This document shows, one piece after another, positions 18,751-27,072 of a stretch of 64,000 bases of DNA. Source of the DNA: Craurococcus roseus (GTDB lineage: Bacteria > Pseudomonadota > Alphaproteobacteria > Acetobacterales > Acetobacteraceae); assembly GCF_039523795.1 (NCBI RefSeq), contig NZ_BAAAFZ010000011.1, positions 1 through 64,000 on the forward strand, given 5' to 3'. The position numbers and the translations under genes are program-made. Below the pieces are notes generated by a model. The model was given only the letters and a program-made list of their open reading frames with translations. It was not told the origin of the DNA and searched no databases. Position 1 is the first letter of the stretch. The number at the start of each line of letters is the position of its first letter.

Positions 18751-19344
18751 GTGGGCCGCCGACAGCGCGCATTGCGGGAAGCGTTGCTGGCCGCGGCGGA
18801 ACGGGCCATCGCCGAAGCCGGGCTCTCCGGGCTGAAGGCGCGGGAGGTCGCGCGGGAGGCGGGCTGCGCCCTGGGCGCGGTCTACACCGCCTTCGCCGAC
18901 CTCGACGCGCTGGTGCTGGCGGTCAACGCCCGCACGCTGGACGCGCTGGAGGCCCACCTCCGGGCCTCGTCGCGCCCGGAGGCGGACCCGGTCGCGCAGG
19001 TGGTGGCCCTGGCGGAAGCCTACCTCGACTACGCCGCGCGGCACCGGCAGCGCTGGGCGGCGCTGTTCCGGCACCGCATGGCCGAAGGGCGGGACGCGCC
19101 GGCTTGGTACTCGGCGAAGCAGGCGGAGTTGTTCCGGCACGCGGAGGGCGCCGTCGCCGCGCTCCGGCCCGGCCTGCAAGGGGCCGAACTGGCCGGCTTG
19201 GCGCGCTCCGCCTTTTCCGCCGTCCACGGCGTCGTCTCGCTCGGCCTGGACCAGAAGCTGGCCCCCATGCCCGAGGAGATGCTGCGGCGGGAGTTGCGGC
19301 TGATCGCCGAAGCGATGGCGCGCGGGCTCGACGCTCGGGGCTGA
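18751..19344 (+). CDS. TetR-family repressor of the pspA-yiaAB-aas operon
   Basis: A TetR-type regulator, 197 residues from the GTG chosen here (MGRRQRALREALLAAAERAI). The helix-turn-helix is LKAREVAREAGCALGAVYTAFADLDAL; the rest is a helical ligand domain. A reading from an ATG at 18691 would add 20 residues (MNDVQEENEHGSENGRS), but that stretch is simply the operator read as codons: the mirror image on the other strand reads as the same MNDVQE. GGAAA sits seven bases before the GTG. The effector is unknown; a lipid or envelope-stress signal would fit the controlled operon. Confidence 0.85.
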   Translation: MGRRQRALREALLAAAERAIAEAGLSGLKAREVAREAGCALGAVYTAFADLDALVLAVNARTLDALEAHLRASSRPEADPVAQVVALAEAYLDYAARHRQRWAALFRHRMAEGRDAPAWYSAKQAELFRHAEGAVAALRPGLQGAELAGLARSAFSAVHGVVSLGLDQKLAPMPEEMLRRELRLIAEAMARGLDARG

Positions 19345-19415
19345 GGGCGGAAGGCCCCGGACGGTGTCGCGCCGCCGGCGGCAGGCGGCGTGGAGTGGGT
19401 CTTCAGGGAGGCACG

Positions 19416-20312
19416 ATGCAGCGGCGCGACATCGCTTTCGAAGCCGAAGGGGCGGCCCTCCGCGGCTGGCTCTACCTCCCGGCCAGCGGCGCCGGGCCGA
19501 GGCCGGTTGTCGTCATGGCGCACGGCTTCTCGGCGGTGAAGGAGCAGTACCTCGACCGCTACGCCGAGGCCTTCGCCGCCGCCGGACTCGCCGCGCTGGT
19601 GTTCGACAACCGCGGCTTCGGCGCCAGCGGCGGCGAGCCGCGCGGGGAGATCGACCCCGTCCAGCAGGCGCGCGACTACCGCCACGCCGTCACCTACGCC
19701 CGCACGCTGCCCGAACTGGACCGGGAGCGCGTGGGCGCCTGGGGCACGAGCTACAGCGGCGGGCACGTGCTGGTGCTCGGCGCCACCGACCGGCGCGTGC
19801 GCTGCGTGGTGTCGCAGGTGCCCACCATCAGCGGTCCCGTCTCCTCCAGCCGGCGTACCCGGCCCGACCTCGTCCCGGCGCTTCTCGCCCGGTTCGACGC
19901 CGACCGCGACGAGCGCTTCGCCGGCCGGCCGGCCGCCACCATCCCGGTCGTGGCCGAAGACCCGGCGGCGCCCTGCGCCCTGCCCGGCCGCGACGGCTGG
20001 TCGTTCTTCGAGGGCACGCGGCCCTTCGCGCCCTCCTGGCGCAACGAGGTGACGCTCCGCAGCGCCGAGATGGCGCGCGAGTACGAGCCGGGCGCCTGCG
20101 TGGCCCGCATCGGCCCCACGCCGCTGCTGATGGTGGTGGCGCGGGAGGACGCGCTGACGCCGACCGACCTGGCGCTGGAGGCCTACAACCGCGCGCTGGA
20201 GCCGAAGTCCCTGGTCCTGCTGCCGGGCGGGCACTTCGCCCCGTACACCGGCGCGGGGTTCGAAGCGTCGGGCGCGGCGGCGCGCGACTGGTTCGTCCGG
20301 CACCTCCTTTGA
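19416..20312 (+). CDS. alpha/beta hydrolase (dienelactone hydrolase-like)
   Basis: A 298-residue cytosolic serine hydrolase. The oxyanion-hole motif AHGFSAVKEQYLD follows two strands, the nucleophile elbow is GTSYSGG at about residue 113, the acid is probably the Asp in REDALTP and the base the His in GGHFAPY near the C-terminus. FDNRGFGASGGEPRGEIDP is the conserved second strand region of this group. CAGGGAGG precedes the ATG. It stands alone after the TetR gene, convergent with the ketopantoate reductase-like gene; the substrate (ester, lactone or peptide) is not evident. Confidence 0.85.
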   Translation: MQRRDIAFEAEGAALRGWLYLPASGAGPRPVVVMAHGFSAVKEQYLDRYAEAFAAAGLAALVFDNRGFGASGGEPRGEIDPVQQARDYRHAVTYARTLPELDRERVGAWGTSYSGGHVLVLGATDRRVRCVVSQVPTISGPVSSSRRTRPDLVPALLARFDADRDERFAGRPAATIPVVAEDPAAPCALPGRDGWSFFEGTRPFAPSWRNEVTLRSAEMAREYEPGACVARIGPTPLLMVVAREDALTPTDLALEAYNRALEPKSLVLLPGGHFAPYTGAGFEASGAAARDWFVRHLL

Positions 20313-20331
20313 ACGGCAGGGGACGCCGGCC

Positions 20332-21402
20332 TCAGGCCCCCGGCCGCAGGTCGGCCACCGTTTCCCGCCGCGCCGGCGCCTCGCCGCGCTCCACCTGCCT
20401 CACCGCGTCGGTCAGGGCGGCGTTGGCCGGCGCGGCCCGGCCGGCCTTGGAGCCTTCGCGCACGATGAAGCCGTTGATGTGGTCGATCTCGGTCCGACGC
20501 CCCTTCAGCATGTCCTGCGCCATGGAGGGGCGCTGGAGGTCGCTGCGCGCGCCGGAATTGGTGACGGCGAGCAGCACCGCCTCGGCCTCCTCCAGCGCCG
20601 CCGCGTCGCCCTCGCCGGCGAGGGCCAGGCGCTCCGGTTCGATGTTCTGGATGCGCTCCAGCGCGTAGCCCAGCGCCTGCCCGATCCGCACGCCTTCCGA
20701 ACCGACACGGATGGAGAAGCGCCGCAGCGCCTCGTCGCGGTCGCAGTCGTTGCCCGAAAGGCCGGTCGCGGCGGAGATGCCGTTGCGCATCGCGTTGACG
20801 CAGAGCTTCGACCAGCGCTCGCCCCAGAGGTTGGACGTGACCTTCACGCTGTCGATGCCCTCCACCATCTCGCCCAACGCCCGCACGCGCGGGGTGATCC
20901 GGCCGTGGACCTCGCCCACGCGGAACACGTCGCGGGAGCCGCGCCCGAGCGGCACGGTGCGGCGGATGCGACCGGCTTCGTGCAGGTCCACGGAGATCGT
21001 CGCCGCGATCATGCCGACGGTGCGGCCCCAGCCGACGATGGCGGCGATGCGCTCCTCGTTGATGCAGTTCTGGAGCGAGACGACGTACCCGGTCTCGCTC
21101 AGGTAGGGCGCGATCAGGTGCGTCGCCCATTCCGTGTCGTAGGACTTCACCGACACGAAGGCCACGTCCACCGGCCGCTGCCTCGAAAGCGCCTGCACCT
21201 CGGTGAGATGCATCGTGGGCACTTCCACGACGGCGCGCTCCGCCTCCGTCACGCCGGTCAGCTCGAGGCCGCGCGCGCGGATGGCCTCCACGTGCTCAGG
21301 CCAGGGATCGATCAAAGTGACGTCGCAGCCGAGGCGGTGCAGGTGCCCGCCGACGTAACCGCCCACCGCCCCGGCGCCGACGAAAGCCAATCTCGGCCGC
21401 AT
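20332..21402 (-). CDS. 2-dehydropantoate 2-reductase family oxidoreductase
   Basis: A 356-residue NADPH-dependent reductase of the ApbA/PanE family. The N-terminal Rossmann motif is GAGAVGGYVGGHL at residues 9-21, followed by DVAFVSVKSYDT and LQNCINEE; the catalytic Lys is likely in the region LWGERWSKLCVNAM, and TEIDHINGFIV is the family C-terminal block. It is longer than E. coli PanE (303), like many alphaproteobacterial paralogues acting on other 2-oxo acids, so a role in pantothenate synthesis is not assured. GGAGGGAC lies upstream of the ATG. It is the last of four minus-strand genes. Confidence 0.85.
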   Translation of the reverse strand: MRPRLAFVGAGAVGGYVGGHLHRLGCDVTLIDPWPEHVEAIRARGLELTGVTEAERAVVEVPTMHLTEVQALSRQRPVDVAFVSVKSYDTEWATHLIAPYLSETGYVVSLQNCINEERIAAIVGWGRTVGMIAATISVDLHEAGRIRRTVPLGRGSRDVFRVGEVHGRITPRVRALGEMVEGIDSVKVTSNLWGERWSKLCVNAMRNGISAATGLSGNDCDRDEALRRFSIRVGSEGVRIGQALGYALERIQNIEPERLALAGEGDAAALEEAEAVLLAVTNSGARSDLQRPSMAQDMLKGRRTEIDHINGFIVREGSKAGRAAPANAALTDAVRQVERGEAPARRETVADLRPGA

Positions 21403-21447
21403 CGCCCGTCCCCTCCCTCCCGTTCTCGGCGGCGAGGTTACCGGGTT

Positions 21448-21834
21448 TCAGCCGTCCAGGAAGGCCGGCCGCGCCCCCGGGTCGAAGGCGATGCCGGCGG
21501 CGCGCAGCGAGCGGGCCAACTCGTCCTCCGGCATCCGCGCGTGGCGGACGAGCAGCCGCAGGTACAGCCCGACGAAGAGCGGGCCGTGCCCGTCGTTGTC
21601 GCCCTCGGCTGTGCTGGTCATGGCGTGCGCCAGCTCGTGCAGCAGCACCCAGCTCGGCAGTTCCGGCGGCGCCTCGATGGCGAGGCGCGTGGCGCGGGCC
21701 ACGGTCTTGCGCGCCTGCGCCGGCAAGGGCCGCACGCGCGGCGGGAAGCGCAGACCCTCCGCCGCCCAGACATGGTCCACCAGCGCCTGCAATCGCGCGA
21801 AGGGCACGCGCGAACGGTCGCGCGGCGCCACCAC
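21448..21834 (-). CDS. putative HExxH zinc metallopeptidase-like protein
   Basis: A 128-residue protein with the zincin motif in WVLLHELAHAMTST (residues about 65-78) and a third potential ligand, His, in DNDGHGPLFVGLYLRLL about twenty residues later, the spacing seen in SprT-like and other minimal peptidases. No signal peptide or membrane segment. Start: I chose the GTG with GGGAGG five bases upstream. A longer in-frame start, a GTG overlapping the stop of the YdhR-like gene (TAGTG at 21905-21901), would add 23 residues containing rare codons such as CTA and TAT. Substrate unknown; catalytic activity is inferred only from the motif. Confidence 0.6.
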   Translation of the reverse strand: MVAPRDRSRVPFARLQALVDHVWAAEGLRFPPRVRPLPAQARKTVARATRLAIEAPPELPSWVLLHELAHAMTSTAEGDNDGHGPLFVGLYLRLLVRHARMPEDELARSLRAAGIAFDPGARPAFLDG

Positions 21835-21902
21835 CCGATCCTCCCAAACATATAGGCGGTTCGCCTCCGCCGAGGCGGAGGACGGGCGGGGGCGGCGATG
21901 CA

Positions 21903-22235
21903 CTACTCGGCGGCGGCCTTCAGGCGGGGCAGCGGCGCACGGGTGATCTCGCTCATGCGCTCGCGCACGTCGAAGACGCGGACGTCCACCTCCGACAGCT
22001 CCGGGTTGTTCCTGAGGCGCGCGACGATGGGACCGGCGGCGTAGGCTTCCGCCGAGGCGCGGTCGGCGAACATGTAGACGCCGCCGGCCCGGCGCTCCTC
22101 GGTGCCGTCCAGCCAGATCTTCCAGAGCAGGCCGGGCACCTCGAGGAACTGCTTCGCCCGGTCGTCCGTGTAGCGCGCGTCCCACTCGGCTTGGGGCATG
22201 TCCGGGCGGCGGTAGTTGATCTGCACGATCACCAT
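21903..22235 (-). CDS. YdhR-like putative monooxygenase
   Basis: A 110-residue alpha/beta ferredoxin-like barrel protein resembling E. coli YdhR (101 residues), a dimeric family grouped with antibiotic-biosynthesis monooxygenases. Visible blocks: VQINYRRPDMPQAEW, AKQFLEVPGLLWKIWLDGTE and GGVYMFADRASAEAYAAGP. GGGAGA lies before the ATG. The stop codon overlaps a possible GTG start of the next gene, suggesting co-transcription. The function of the family is poorly defined. Confidence 0.8.
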   Translation of the reverse strand: MVIVQINYRRPDMPQAEWDARYTDDRAKQFLEVPGLLWKIWLDGTEERRAGGVYMFADRASAEAYAAGPIVARLRNNPELSEVDVRVFDVRERMSEITRAPLPRLKAAAE

Positions 22236-22303
22236 GGGGCATCTCCCTCGGCGGGGGTGGGGACGGTAGCCCCCTGGCCGCCCGGCGCAAACGGAATCGG
22301 CGC

Positions 22304-23056
22304 TCAGCGGCCCCGGCCGTTGATGCCGCGCGTCCCTGGCCCCGCCCCGACCGGCCGCTCCAGCCCGACGCGCCCGCCGGCTTCGGCGCCGCTGCGGAAG
22401 GCGCCGCGGTCGCGCACCGTGGCGGAGCTGTAGGTGGTGCGCAGCCGGACGCCCAAACCCCGGAACGCCTCGTCCAGCTTGCGCTCCTTGGCGACCACCA
22501 GCGCGGTTGAGCGGCTGCCCTGCCCTCCCGCGGCGCGGCGCTCGGCCATGGCGACGGCCCGCGCGTCCGCCAGCTCGTCCAGGCGTTTGGAAAGGCGGTC
22601 GGCGAAGCCGTAGCGGAAGGAGCGCAGCACCGCCTGCGGCGCTTCCCGCCGCGCCGCGTAGGCGGGGCCGGCGCGGTAGCGCGCCTCCTCGTGCTGGAGC
22701 GCCCGCGCGACCACGTGCAGCAGCCACTCCGCCATCTGCACGTCCGGCTCCAGCCCGAACAGGACGAAATCCTGCCGCCCGTCCGTCCAGCCGCGGCACT
22801 CGCAGAAGCGCAGCAATGCCGGGTAAAGCCAGCGTAGCGCGGTCCGCGCCGGGCCGGCGAAGGCCACGCGGCGCTGGACGCAGGCCTCCTCGCGCAGCTC
22901 CACCTCCGACATGGACAGGCCGTAGACGTCGAGCAGCTCGCCCACCTTGGCGGCGGCGGCCATCGCCTCGGCTTCGGAGCAGCCGCGCTCCACGGTCTTG
23001 GCGGCGAGGGCGCGGATGCGCGCCTTCACCTTGCTGAGTTCTGTCTGCTGGTCCAT
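22304..23056 (-). CDS. DUF2786-domain protein
   Basis: A 250-residue protein with an N-terminal DUF2786-like helix pair (LSKVKARIRALAAKTVERGCSEAEAMAAAAKVGELLDVYG) followed by a region typical of DUF7168-like partners: ALRWLYPALLRFCECRGW, DFVLFGLEPDVQMAEWLL, FRYGFADRLSKRL. The family occurs on phages and in chromosomes and has no proven biochemistry. No signal or membrane segment is seen. No good ribosome site precedes the ATG, so the start is the least certain part. It is the first of four minus-strand genes and diverges from the VOC gene. Confidence 0.75.
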   Translation of the reverse strand: MDQQTELSKVKARIRALAAKTVERGCSEAEAMAAAAKVGELLDVYGLSMSEVELREEACVQRRVAFAGPARTALRWLYPALLRFCECRGWTDGRQDFVLFGLEPDVQMAEWLLHVVARALQHEEARYRAGPAYAARREAPQAVLRSFRYGFADRLSKRLDELADARAVAMAERRAAGGQGSRSTALVVAKERKLDEAFRGLGVRLRTTYSSATVRDRGAFRSGAEAGGRVGLERPVGAGPGTRGINGRGR

Positions 23057-23131
23057 GGCGGCGGGAGATGGGCGCCGCCCCCGCGCGGGGTCAAGCGCCG
23101 CCGCTCCGCCGCGAACACCAGGGAGGACGCC

Positions 23132-23542
23132 ATGCCCGACGCCGCCGCGACCGCCGCGATCCGCTTCGACCACATCCACCTGCGCAGCCCCGACCCGGAG
23201 GCCACCGCGCGCTGGTTCGAGGAGATGCTGGGGGCGGAGGTGGTCCGCAGCGCGCCGGACGGGCAGCCGCGCATCGACCTGAAGCTCGGCGGCGCGGACA
23301 TCTTCATCGCGCCGGTGCCGCCGGGCGACGCCACGGTCGGCGCCCCGCCGCGTCCGCCGCACCAGGGGCTCGACCACTTCGGCTTCACAGTGCCCGACCT
23401 CGACGCGGCCGCGGCAGCGCTGAAGGCGAAGGGCGTGGAGTTCACGTTGGAACCGAAGGAGGCACGGCCGGGGCTGCGGATCGCCTTCATCCGCGGCCCG
23501 CAGGGCATGTCGATCGAACTGCTGCAACGGGGCGGCGGCTGA
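23132..23542 (+). CDS. VOC-family (glyoxalase/bleomycin-resistance fold) protein
   Basis: A 136-residue single-module VOC protein: FDHIHLRSPDPEATARWFEEML at the N-terminus with a metal-ligand His, DHFGFTVPDLDAAAAALKAKG in the second half with another, and a terminal Glu in GPQGMSIELLQ. These positions fit the His-His-Glu metal site of glyoxalase-like enzymes. AGGGAGGAC precedes the ATG. Substrate unknown. It is convergent with a PstS-like gene and a hairpin covers its stop. Confidence 0.85.
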   Translation: MPDAAATAAIRFDHIHLRSPDPEATARWFEEMLGAEVVRSAPDGQPRIDLKLGGADIFIAPVPPGDATVGAPPRPPHQGLDHFGFTVPDLDAAAAALKAKGVEFTLEPKEARPGLRIAFIRGPQGMSIELLQRGGG

Positions 23543-23553
23543 CGCGCCGCCCC
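23529..23553. terminator. hairpin between VOC and PstS-like genes
   Basis: GGGGCGGCG (23529-23537) pairs perfectly with CGCCGCCCC (23545-23553) around a 7-base loop holding the VOC stop codon. No U-tract follows, so this is a modest-confidence terminator for the two convergent genes. Confidence 0.4.
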
Positions 23554-23565
23554 GCCGCGGCTTCG

Positions 23566-24633
23566 TCAGGCCGTCCAGATCGGCTTGCCGTCCGGCCCCT
23601 TCACGTGGGCCCAGTCCTCGTGGATGAAGTCCACCAGCTCCTCGGGCATCGCGGCGTTGCCCGTGCCGCGCAGGACCTCTTCGCCCTTGGTCAGTGCCCA
23701 ATCGAAGAACTTCATGGTGTTGCGGACGCTCTCGACCTTGTCCGCGGCCGGGCTCACGGGAATCAACGTGAAGCTCGGCCCGAGGAGCGGCCACACGTCG
23801 TCGCCCTCCAGGTCGATCATGTCCACGCCGAAGCCCTGCGCGCTCCAGTCGGTGGCGTTCACGGCGGCGAAGAAGGTGTCGCCGTCCGGCTTCACGAACT
23901 TGCCCGACTGGTTGCGGAGCTGCGTGACGGCGAGGCCCTTGGCGACCTCGCCGGCCTCGGTGACGTAGCCGATCGCGCCCTGCGTCGTCTTCACGGCCTC
24001 GGCCACGCCGGCGTTGAGGTTGCCGGCCTTGCCGACCGCCGGCCACTTCACGACGCTGCCGGCGCGCGGGCCGGTGCGCCAAGCGTCGGAGGTGCGCGAC
24101 AGGAAGGTGGTCGTCAGCAGCGTGGTGCCCGAGCTGTCCGCGCGGTGGACCGGTGTGACGGCCAGGTTCGGCAGCTTCAGGCCCGGGTTGAGCGCCGCCA
24201 GCTTGGGGTCGTTCCACTTGGTGATCTTGCCGAGGTAGAGGTCTGCGATCGCCTCGCCCGACAGCTTGAGCTGGTGGTCCGCCACGCCGGGCAGGTTCGC
24301 GGCGAACACGATCGGACAGATCATGGACGGGAACTGGAGCAGGCCGCGCTCCTTCAGGCGTGCCGGCGACAAGGGGGTCACCGTCGCGCCGAAATCCACC
24401 TGGCGTGAGGCGACCGCGGCGAGGCCCTCGGCCGAACCGACCGCGTCGTACTCCATGCGAACGCCGGAGGCGGCACCGCCGGCCTCGTTCCACGCCTCGA
24501 AGGCGCGGCGCATCAGGACGTCGCCGGCGCCTTTGATCTTTGCCTGCTGCGAAAAGGCCGGCCGCCCGGCCAGGGACGCGCCGACCGCGGCGGCGCCGGA
24601 CGCGGCTAAGAAGGAACGTCTGCGCAAGTGCAT
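23566..24633 (-). CDS. PstS-like phosphate-type ABC receptor, orphan
   Basis: A 355-residue periplasmic receptor of the PstS-like (phosphate ABC) family. Signal peptide MHLRRRSFLAASGAAAVGAS to AFSQ; the phosphate-binding hallmarks are GAGDVLMRRAFEAW near the start of the mature protein, SAEGLAAVASRQVDFGA, LGKITKWNDPKLAALNP and the SSGTTLLTTTFLS loop. No pstCAB or phoU is nearby. It is a clear paralogue of the gene at 28445-29503, with closely similar motifs throughout. Upstream is an unusually AT-rich promoter region. It may bind phosphate or another anion. Confidence 0.87.
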   Translation of the reverse strand: MHLRRRSFLAASGAAAVGASLAGRPAFSQQAKIKGAGDVLMRRAFEAWNEAGGAASGVRMEYDAVGSAEGLAAVASRQVDFGATVTPLSPARLKERGLLQFPSMICPIVFAANLPGVADHQLKLSGEAIADLYLGKITKWNDPKLAALNPGLKLPNLAVTPVHRADSSGTTLLTTTFLSRTSDAWRTGPRAGSVVKWPAVGKAGNLNAGVAEAVKTTQGAIGYVTEAGEVAKGLAVTQLRNQSGKFVKPDGDTFFAAVNATDWSAQGFGVDMIDLEGDDVWPLLGPSFTLIPVSPAADKVESVRNTMKFFDWALTKGEEVLRGTGNAAMPEELVDFIHEDWAHVKGPDGKPIWTA

Positions 24634-24730
24634 CTCCTTTGACGGCGAGCGACAGAAAGCCGGCCGGCCAGCCGGAAGGGCGCGACTTTGAGCGTTGGTT
24701 GATGCATCGTGGCCGCGGAGATCGCCAGCG

Positions 24731-24777
24731 GAATATTTACTTTGGGGCGCTTTTTTCTACTTTACAATTGCTTAATG
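24731..24777 (-). promoter_or_regulatory. AT-rich promoter region upstream of the PstS-like gene
   Basis: In a very GC-rich context this stretch is strikingly AT-rich. Read on the minus strand it carries AAAGTA twice, 20 bases apart, and GAAAAAAGC. The same two elements (AAAGTAAA and GAAAAAAGC) also occur in front of the second PstS-like gene (29605-29635). It does not match the classic Pho box. A shared regulator is inference. Confidence 0.35.
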
Positions 24778-24897
24778 GTTGAGAGCGGCGCCGCGCCTGT
24801 TCCGGCCCGCCCCGCCTTGCCCTAAGCCCACCCCCTCACTCATCGACGCCGCGGCGCGCCGGCCCAGAGCCGGTCCCACGCCCGGCCGGAGGGCGCC

Positions 24898-25716
24898 ATG
24901 TCGGGGACGGAGTTGCCGCCGCTGCTGCTGGTCGGCTGCGGGAAGATGGGCGGGGCGATGCTCGCCGGCTGGCTGGAACGCGGCCTGCGCGACACCGTGG
25001 TGGTGGAACCGAACCCCGCCGCCGCGGCCGCCTTCGCCGGACGGGTCCGGGTGGTGGGCACGCCGGCGGAAGTGCCCGGCGACGTCCGCCCCGCCGCCGT
25101 TGTGCTGGCGATCAAGCCGCAGGAAGCGGGCGCGACGCTGCCCGGCCTGTCGCGCTTCGTCGGGCCCGGCACCGCGTTCCTCTCGATCATGGCAGGGCAG
25201 ACCGTGGCGGGCATCCGGGCCAAGCTCGGCGACGGGGAAGCCGTGGTGGTGCGCGCCATGCCCAACACGCCGGCCGCGGTGCGCCAGGGCTTCACCGTCG
25301 CCTTTCCCGCGCCCGGGGTCTCGCCCGCCCAGCGCGGCTTGGCGGACTCGCTGCTGACCTCGGTCGGCGAGGTGGCCTGGGTGGAGGACGAAGGGCTGCT
25401 CGACCCGGTGACGGCCGTCTCCGGCGGCGGCCCGGCCTACGTGTTCCTGCTGGCCGAGGTGATGGAGGCGGCGGCGGTGGAACAAGGCCTGCCGCCCGAC
25501 CTCGCCCGCCGCATGGCCCGCGCCACGGTCGCCGGCTCCGGCGCGCTGCTGGCGGCGAGCGCCGAGGATGCCGCGGCGCTCCGCCGCGCCGTCACCAGCC
25601 CCAAGGGCACGACCGAGCGCGCCCTCCAGGTGCTGATGGCGCCGGAGGCTTGGCCGAAGCTGATGTCGCGGGCGATCGAGGCGGCGACGGCGCGGTCTCG
25701 GGAGTTGGCGGGGTAG
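24898..25716 (+). CDS. proC: pyrroline-5-carboxylate reductase
   Basis: Catalyses the last step of proline synthesis, NAD(P)H reduction of pyrroline-5-carboxylate, in the cytosol. The 272-residue protein has the Rossmann motif LLLVGCGKMGGAMLAGW at residues 9-25, VVRAMPNTPAAVRQG mid-protein, and the P5CR signature running from SGGGPAYVFLLAEVME through TSPKGTTERALQVL. Length is standard. GGAGGG precedes the ATG. No other proline genes are adjacent; a TetR gene follows 112 bases downstream. Confidence 0.95.
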   Translation: MSGTELPPLLLVGCGKMGGAMLAGWLERGLRDTVVVEPNPAAAAAFAGRVRVVGTPAEVPGDVRPAAVVLAIKPQEAGATLPGLSRFVGPGTAFLSIMAGQTVAGIRAKLGDGEAVVVRAMPNTPAAVRQGFTVAFPAPGVSPAQRGLADSLLTSVGEVAWVEDEGLLDPVTAVSGGGPAYVFLLAEVMEAAAVEQGLPPDLARRMARATVAGSGALLAASAEDAAALRRAVTSPKGTTERALQVLMAPEAWPKLMSRAIEAATARSRELAG

Positions 25717-25828
25717 GGCCCTCCGCTCCAGCGGGAGCGTGCCCGTGCCCCGCCGCCGGGCGACGGCGGAAGCGGCGGAGCCGCCCGCCCCCTTCCCCAA
25801 CCCCGCGCACGCCCCCACACTGCCGCCC

Positions 25829-26464
25829 ATGAGCGAGAGCGCGACGGACGTTGACACCAAGCTGGTCGCCGGGCTGTGGCAGGTTGTGGCGCGGCACGGC
25901 TGGGACGGCCTGACCATGCGGCGCGTCTCCGACGCCTCCGGGGTGCCCATCGCCGAGTTGCGCCGGCGCTGCCCGACGCCGATGCACCTCTTGGCGCTGC
26001 ACGGCCGCGTCACCGACCGGCAGGTGCTGGAGGGCACGGTTTCGGACACCGGCGGCGACACGCCGCGCGAGCGCCTGTTCGACGTGCTGATGCGCCGCAT
26101 CGACGCCATGCAGCCGCACCGCCGCGGCATCCTCCGCCTCCTCGACGACGCGCTGGCCGACCCGTTTCTGGCGCTGTTCCTCGCCTCCGCGCTGCCGCGC
26201 TCCATGGCGTGGATGCTGGAAGCGGCGCGGATCGGCACCAACGGCTTCGGCGGCACGCTGCGGGCGAACGGCCTGGTGGGCGTGTGGCTCTACACGGCCC
26301 GGGCCTGGGCGCGGGACGCCACCGAGGACCTCGGCGCGACCATGGCCGCGCTCGACCGCGCGCTCGACCGCGCCGAGCAGGCGGCCCGCACGATCGGCCT
26401 CGGCCCCGCCGACCACGCCGCCGCCGGGCGCTTGGACGAGGGCGTCGCCGCGACGCCAACATGA
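25829..26464 (+). CDS. TetR-family transcriptional regulator
   Basis: A 211-residue regulator. The helix-turn-helix is GWDGLTMRRVSDASGVPIAELRRRCPTPMHLLALH, slightly divergent from the usual TetR turn, and the C-terminal domain (QPHRRGILRLLDDALADPF; SMAWMLEAARIGT) resembles the COQ9/TetR ubiquinone-type fold group as much as typical drug-binding regulators. The ATG was chosen at the start of the conserved helix region; no ribosome site is obvious. It lies 118 bases ahead of the phasin gene on the same strand, so control of polyhydroxyalkanoate granule genes is possible but unproven. Confidence 0.75.
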   Translation: MSESATDVDTKLVAGLWQVVARHGWDGLTMRRVSDASGVPIAELRRRCPTPMHLLALHGRVTDRQVLEGTVSDTGGDTPRERLFDVLMRRIDAMQPHRRGILRLLDDALADPFLALFLASALPRSMAWMLEAARIGTNGFGGTLRANGLVGVWLYTARAWARDATEDLGATMAALDRALDRAEQAARTIGLGPADHAAAGRLDEGVAATPT

Positions 26465-26582
26465 TCGCGAGGGTTCTGCCGCGCCTTGGGGGGCCGGCTT
26501 TGCGCCCCCGCGCGCCACCCCCTAGGTTGGCCCCGGTTTCGTGAACAGCGCCACGTTCGGAGGCGCGCAGCAGGAGAACGCC

Positions 26583-27011
26583 ATGTCGGGCACTGGCAAC
26601 CGTCCGGAAACGGACATGATGAAGATGCTGACCGAGTTCCGCTGGCCGGGGATGCCGGACATGGAGCAGCTCGCGGCCGCCCAGCGCCGCAACTTCGAGG
26701 CGCTGTCCGCCGCCAACAAGGTGGCGCTGGAGGGCGCGCAGGCGGTCGCACGGCGGCACATGGAGATATTGCAGCAGTCCATGTCCGAGATGACCCAGGC
26801 CATGCAGTCCATGTCCGGCGCCCAGGACCCGCAGCAGCGCGCGACCAAGCAGGCCGAGATGCTCAAGGCGGCCTACGAGCGCGCGGTCGGCAACATGCGG
26901 GAGGTGGCGGATCTCATCCAGAAGTCCAACTCCGAAGCCCTGTCGCTGCTCAACCAGCGCTTCACCGAGGCGATGGACGAGGTGAAGGCGATGGCGGCGA
27001 AGAAGGGCTGA
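26583..27011 (+). CDS. phasin-family polyhydroxyalkanoate granule protein
   Basis: A 142-residue amphipathic helical phasin that would coat polyhydroxyalkanoate granules. The phasin core is AAAQRRNFEALSAANKVALEGAQAVARRHMEILQQS, followed by the Met/Gln-rich SMSEMTQAMQSMSGAQDPQ and QAEMLKAAYERAVGNMREVADLI. The ATG is preceded by AGGAGA; an upstream in-frame ATG (26541) has none. It follows a TetR gene. Its presence implies PHA storage elsewhere in the genome, since no PHA synthase is here. Confidence 0.88.
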   Translation: MSGTGNRPETDMMKMLTEFRWPGMPDMEQLAAAQRRNFEALSAANKVALEGAQAVARRHMEILQQSMSEMTQAMQSMSGAQDPQQRATKQAEMLKAAYERAVGNMREVADLIQKSNSEALSLLNQRFTEAMDEVKAMAAKKG

Positions 27012-27072
27012 CGCAGACCGCGGCCACGGAGAAGCCGGGCGGCGGCGCGCAGCGCCCCGCCGCCCTGGCGCC

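Noticed and set aside
24731..24777. Possible Pho box before the PstS-like gene
   Set aside because: No CTGTCAT-like direct repeats at the 11-base period; only AAAGTA repeats 20 bases apart are present.
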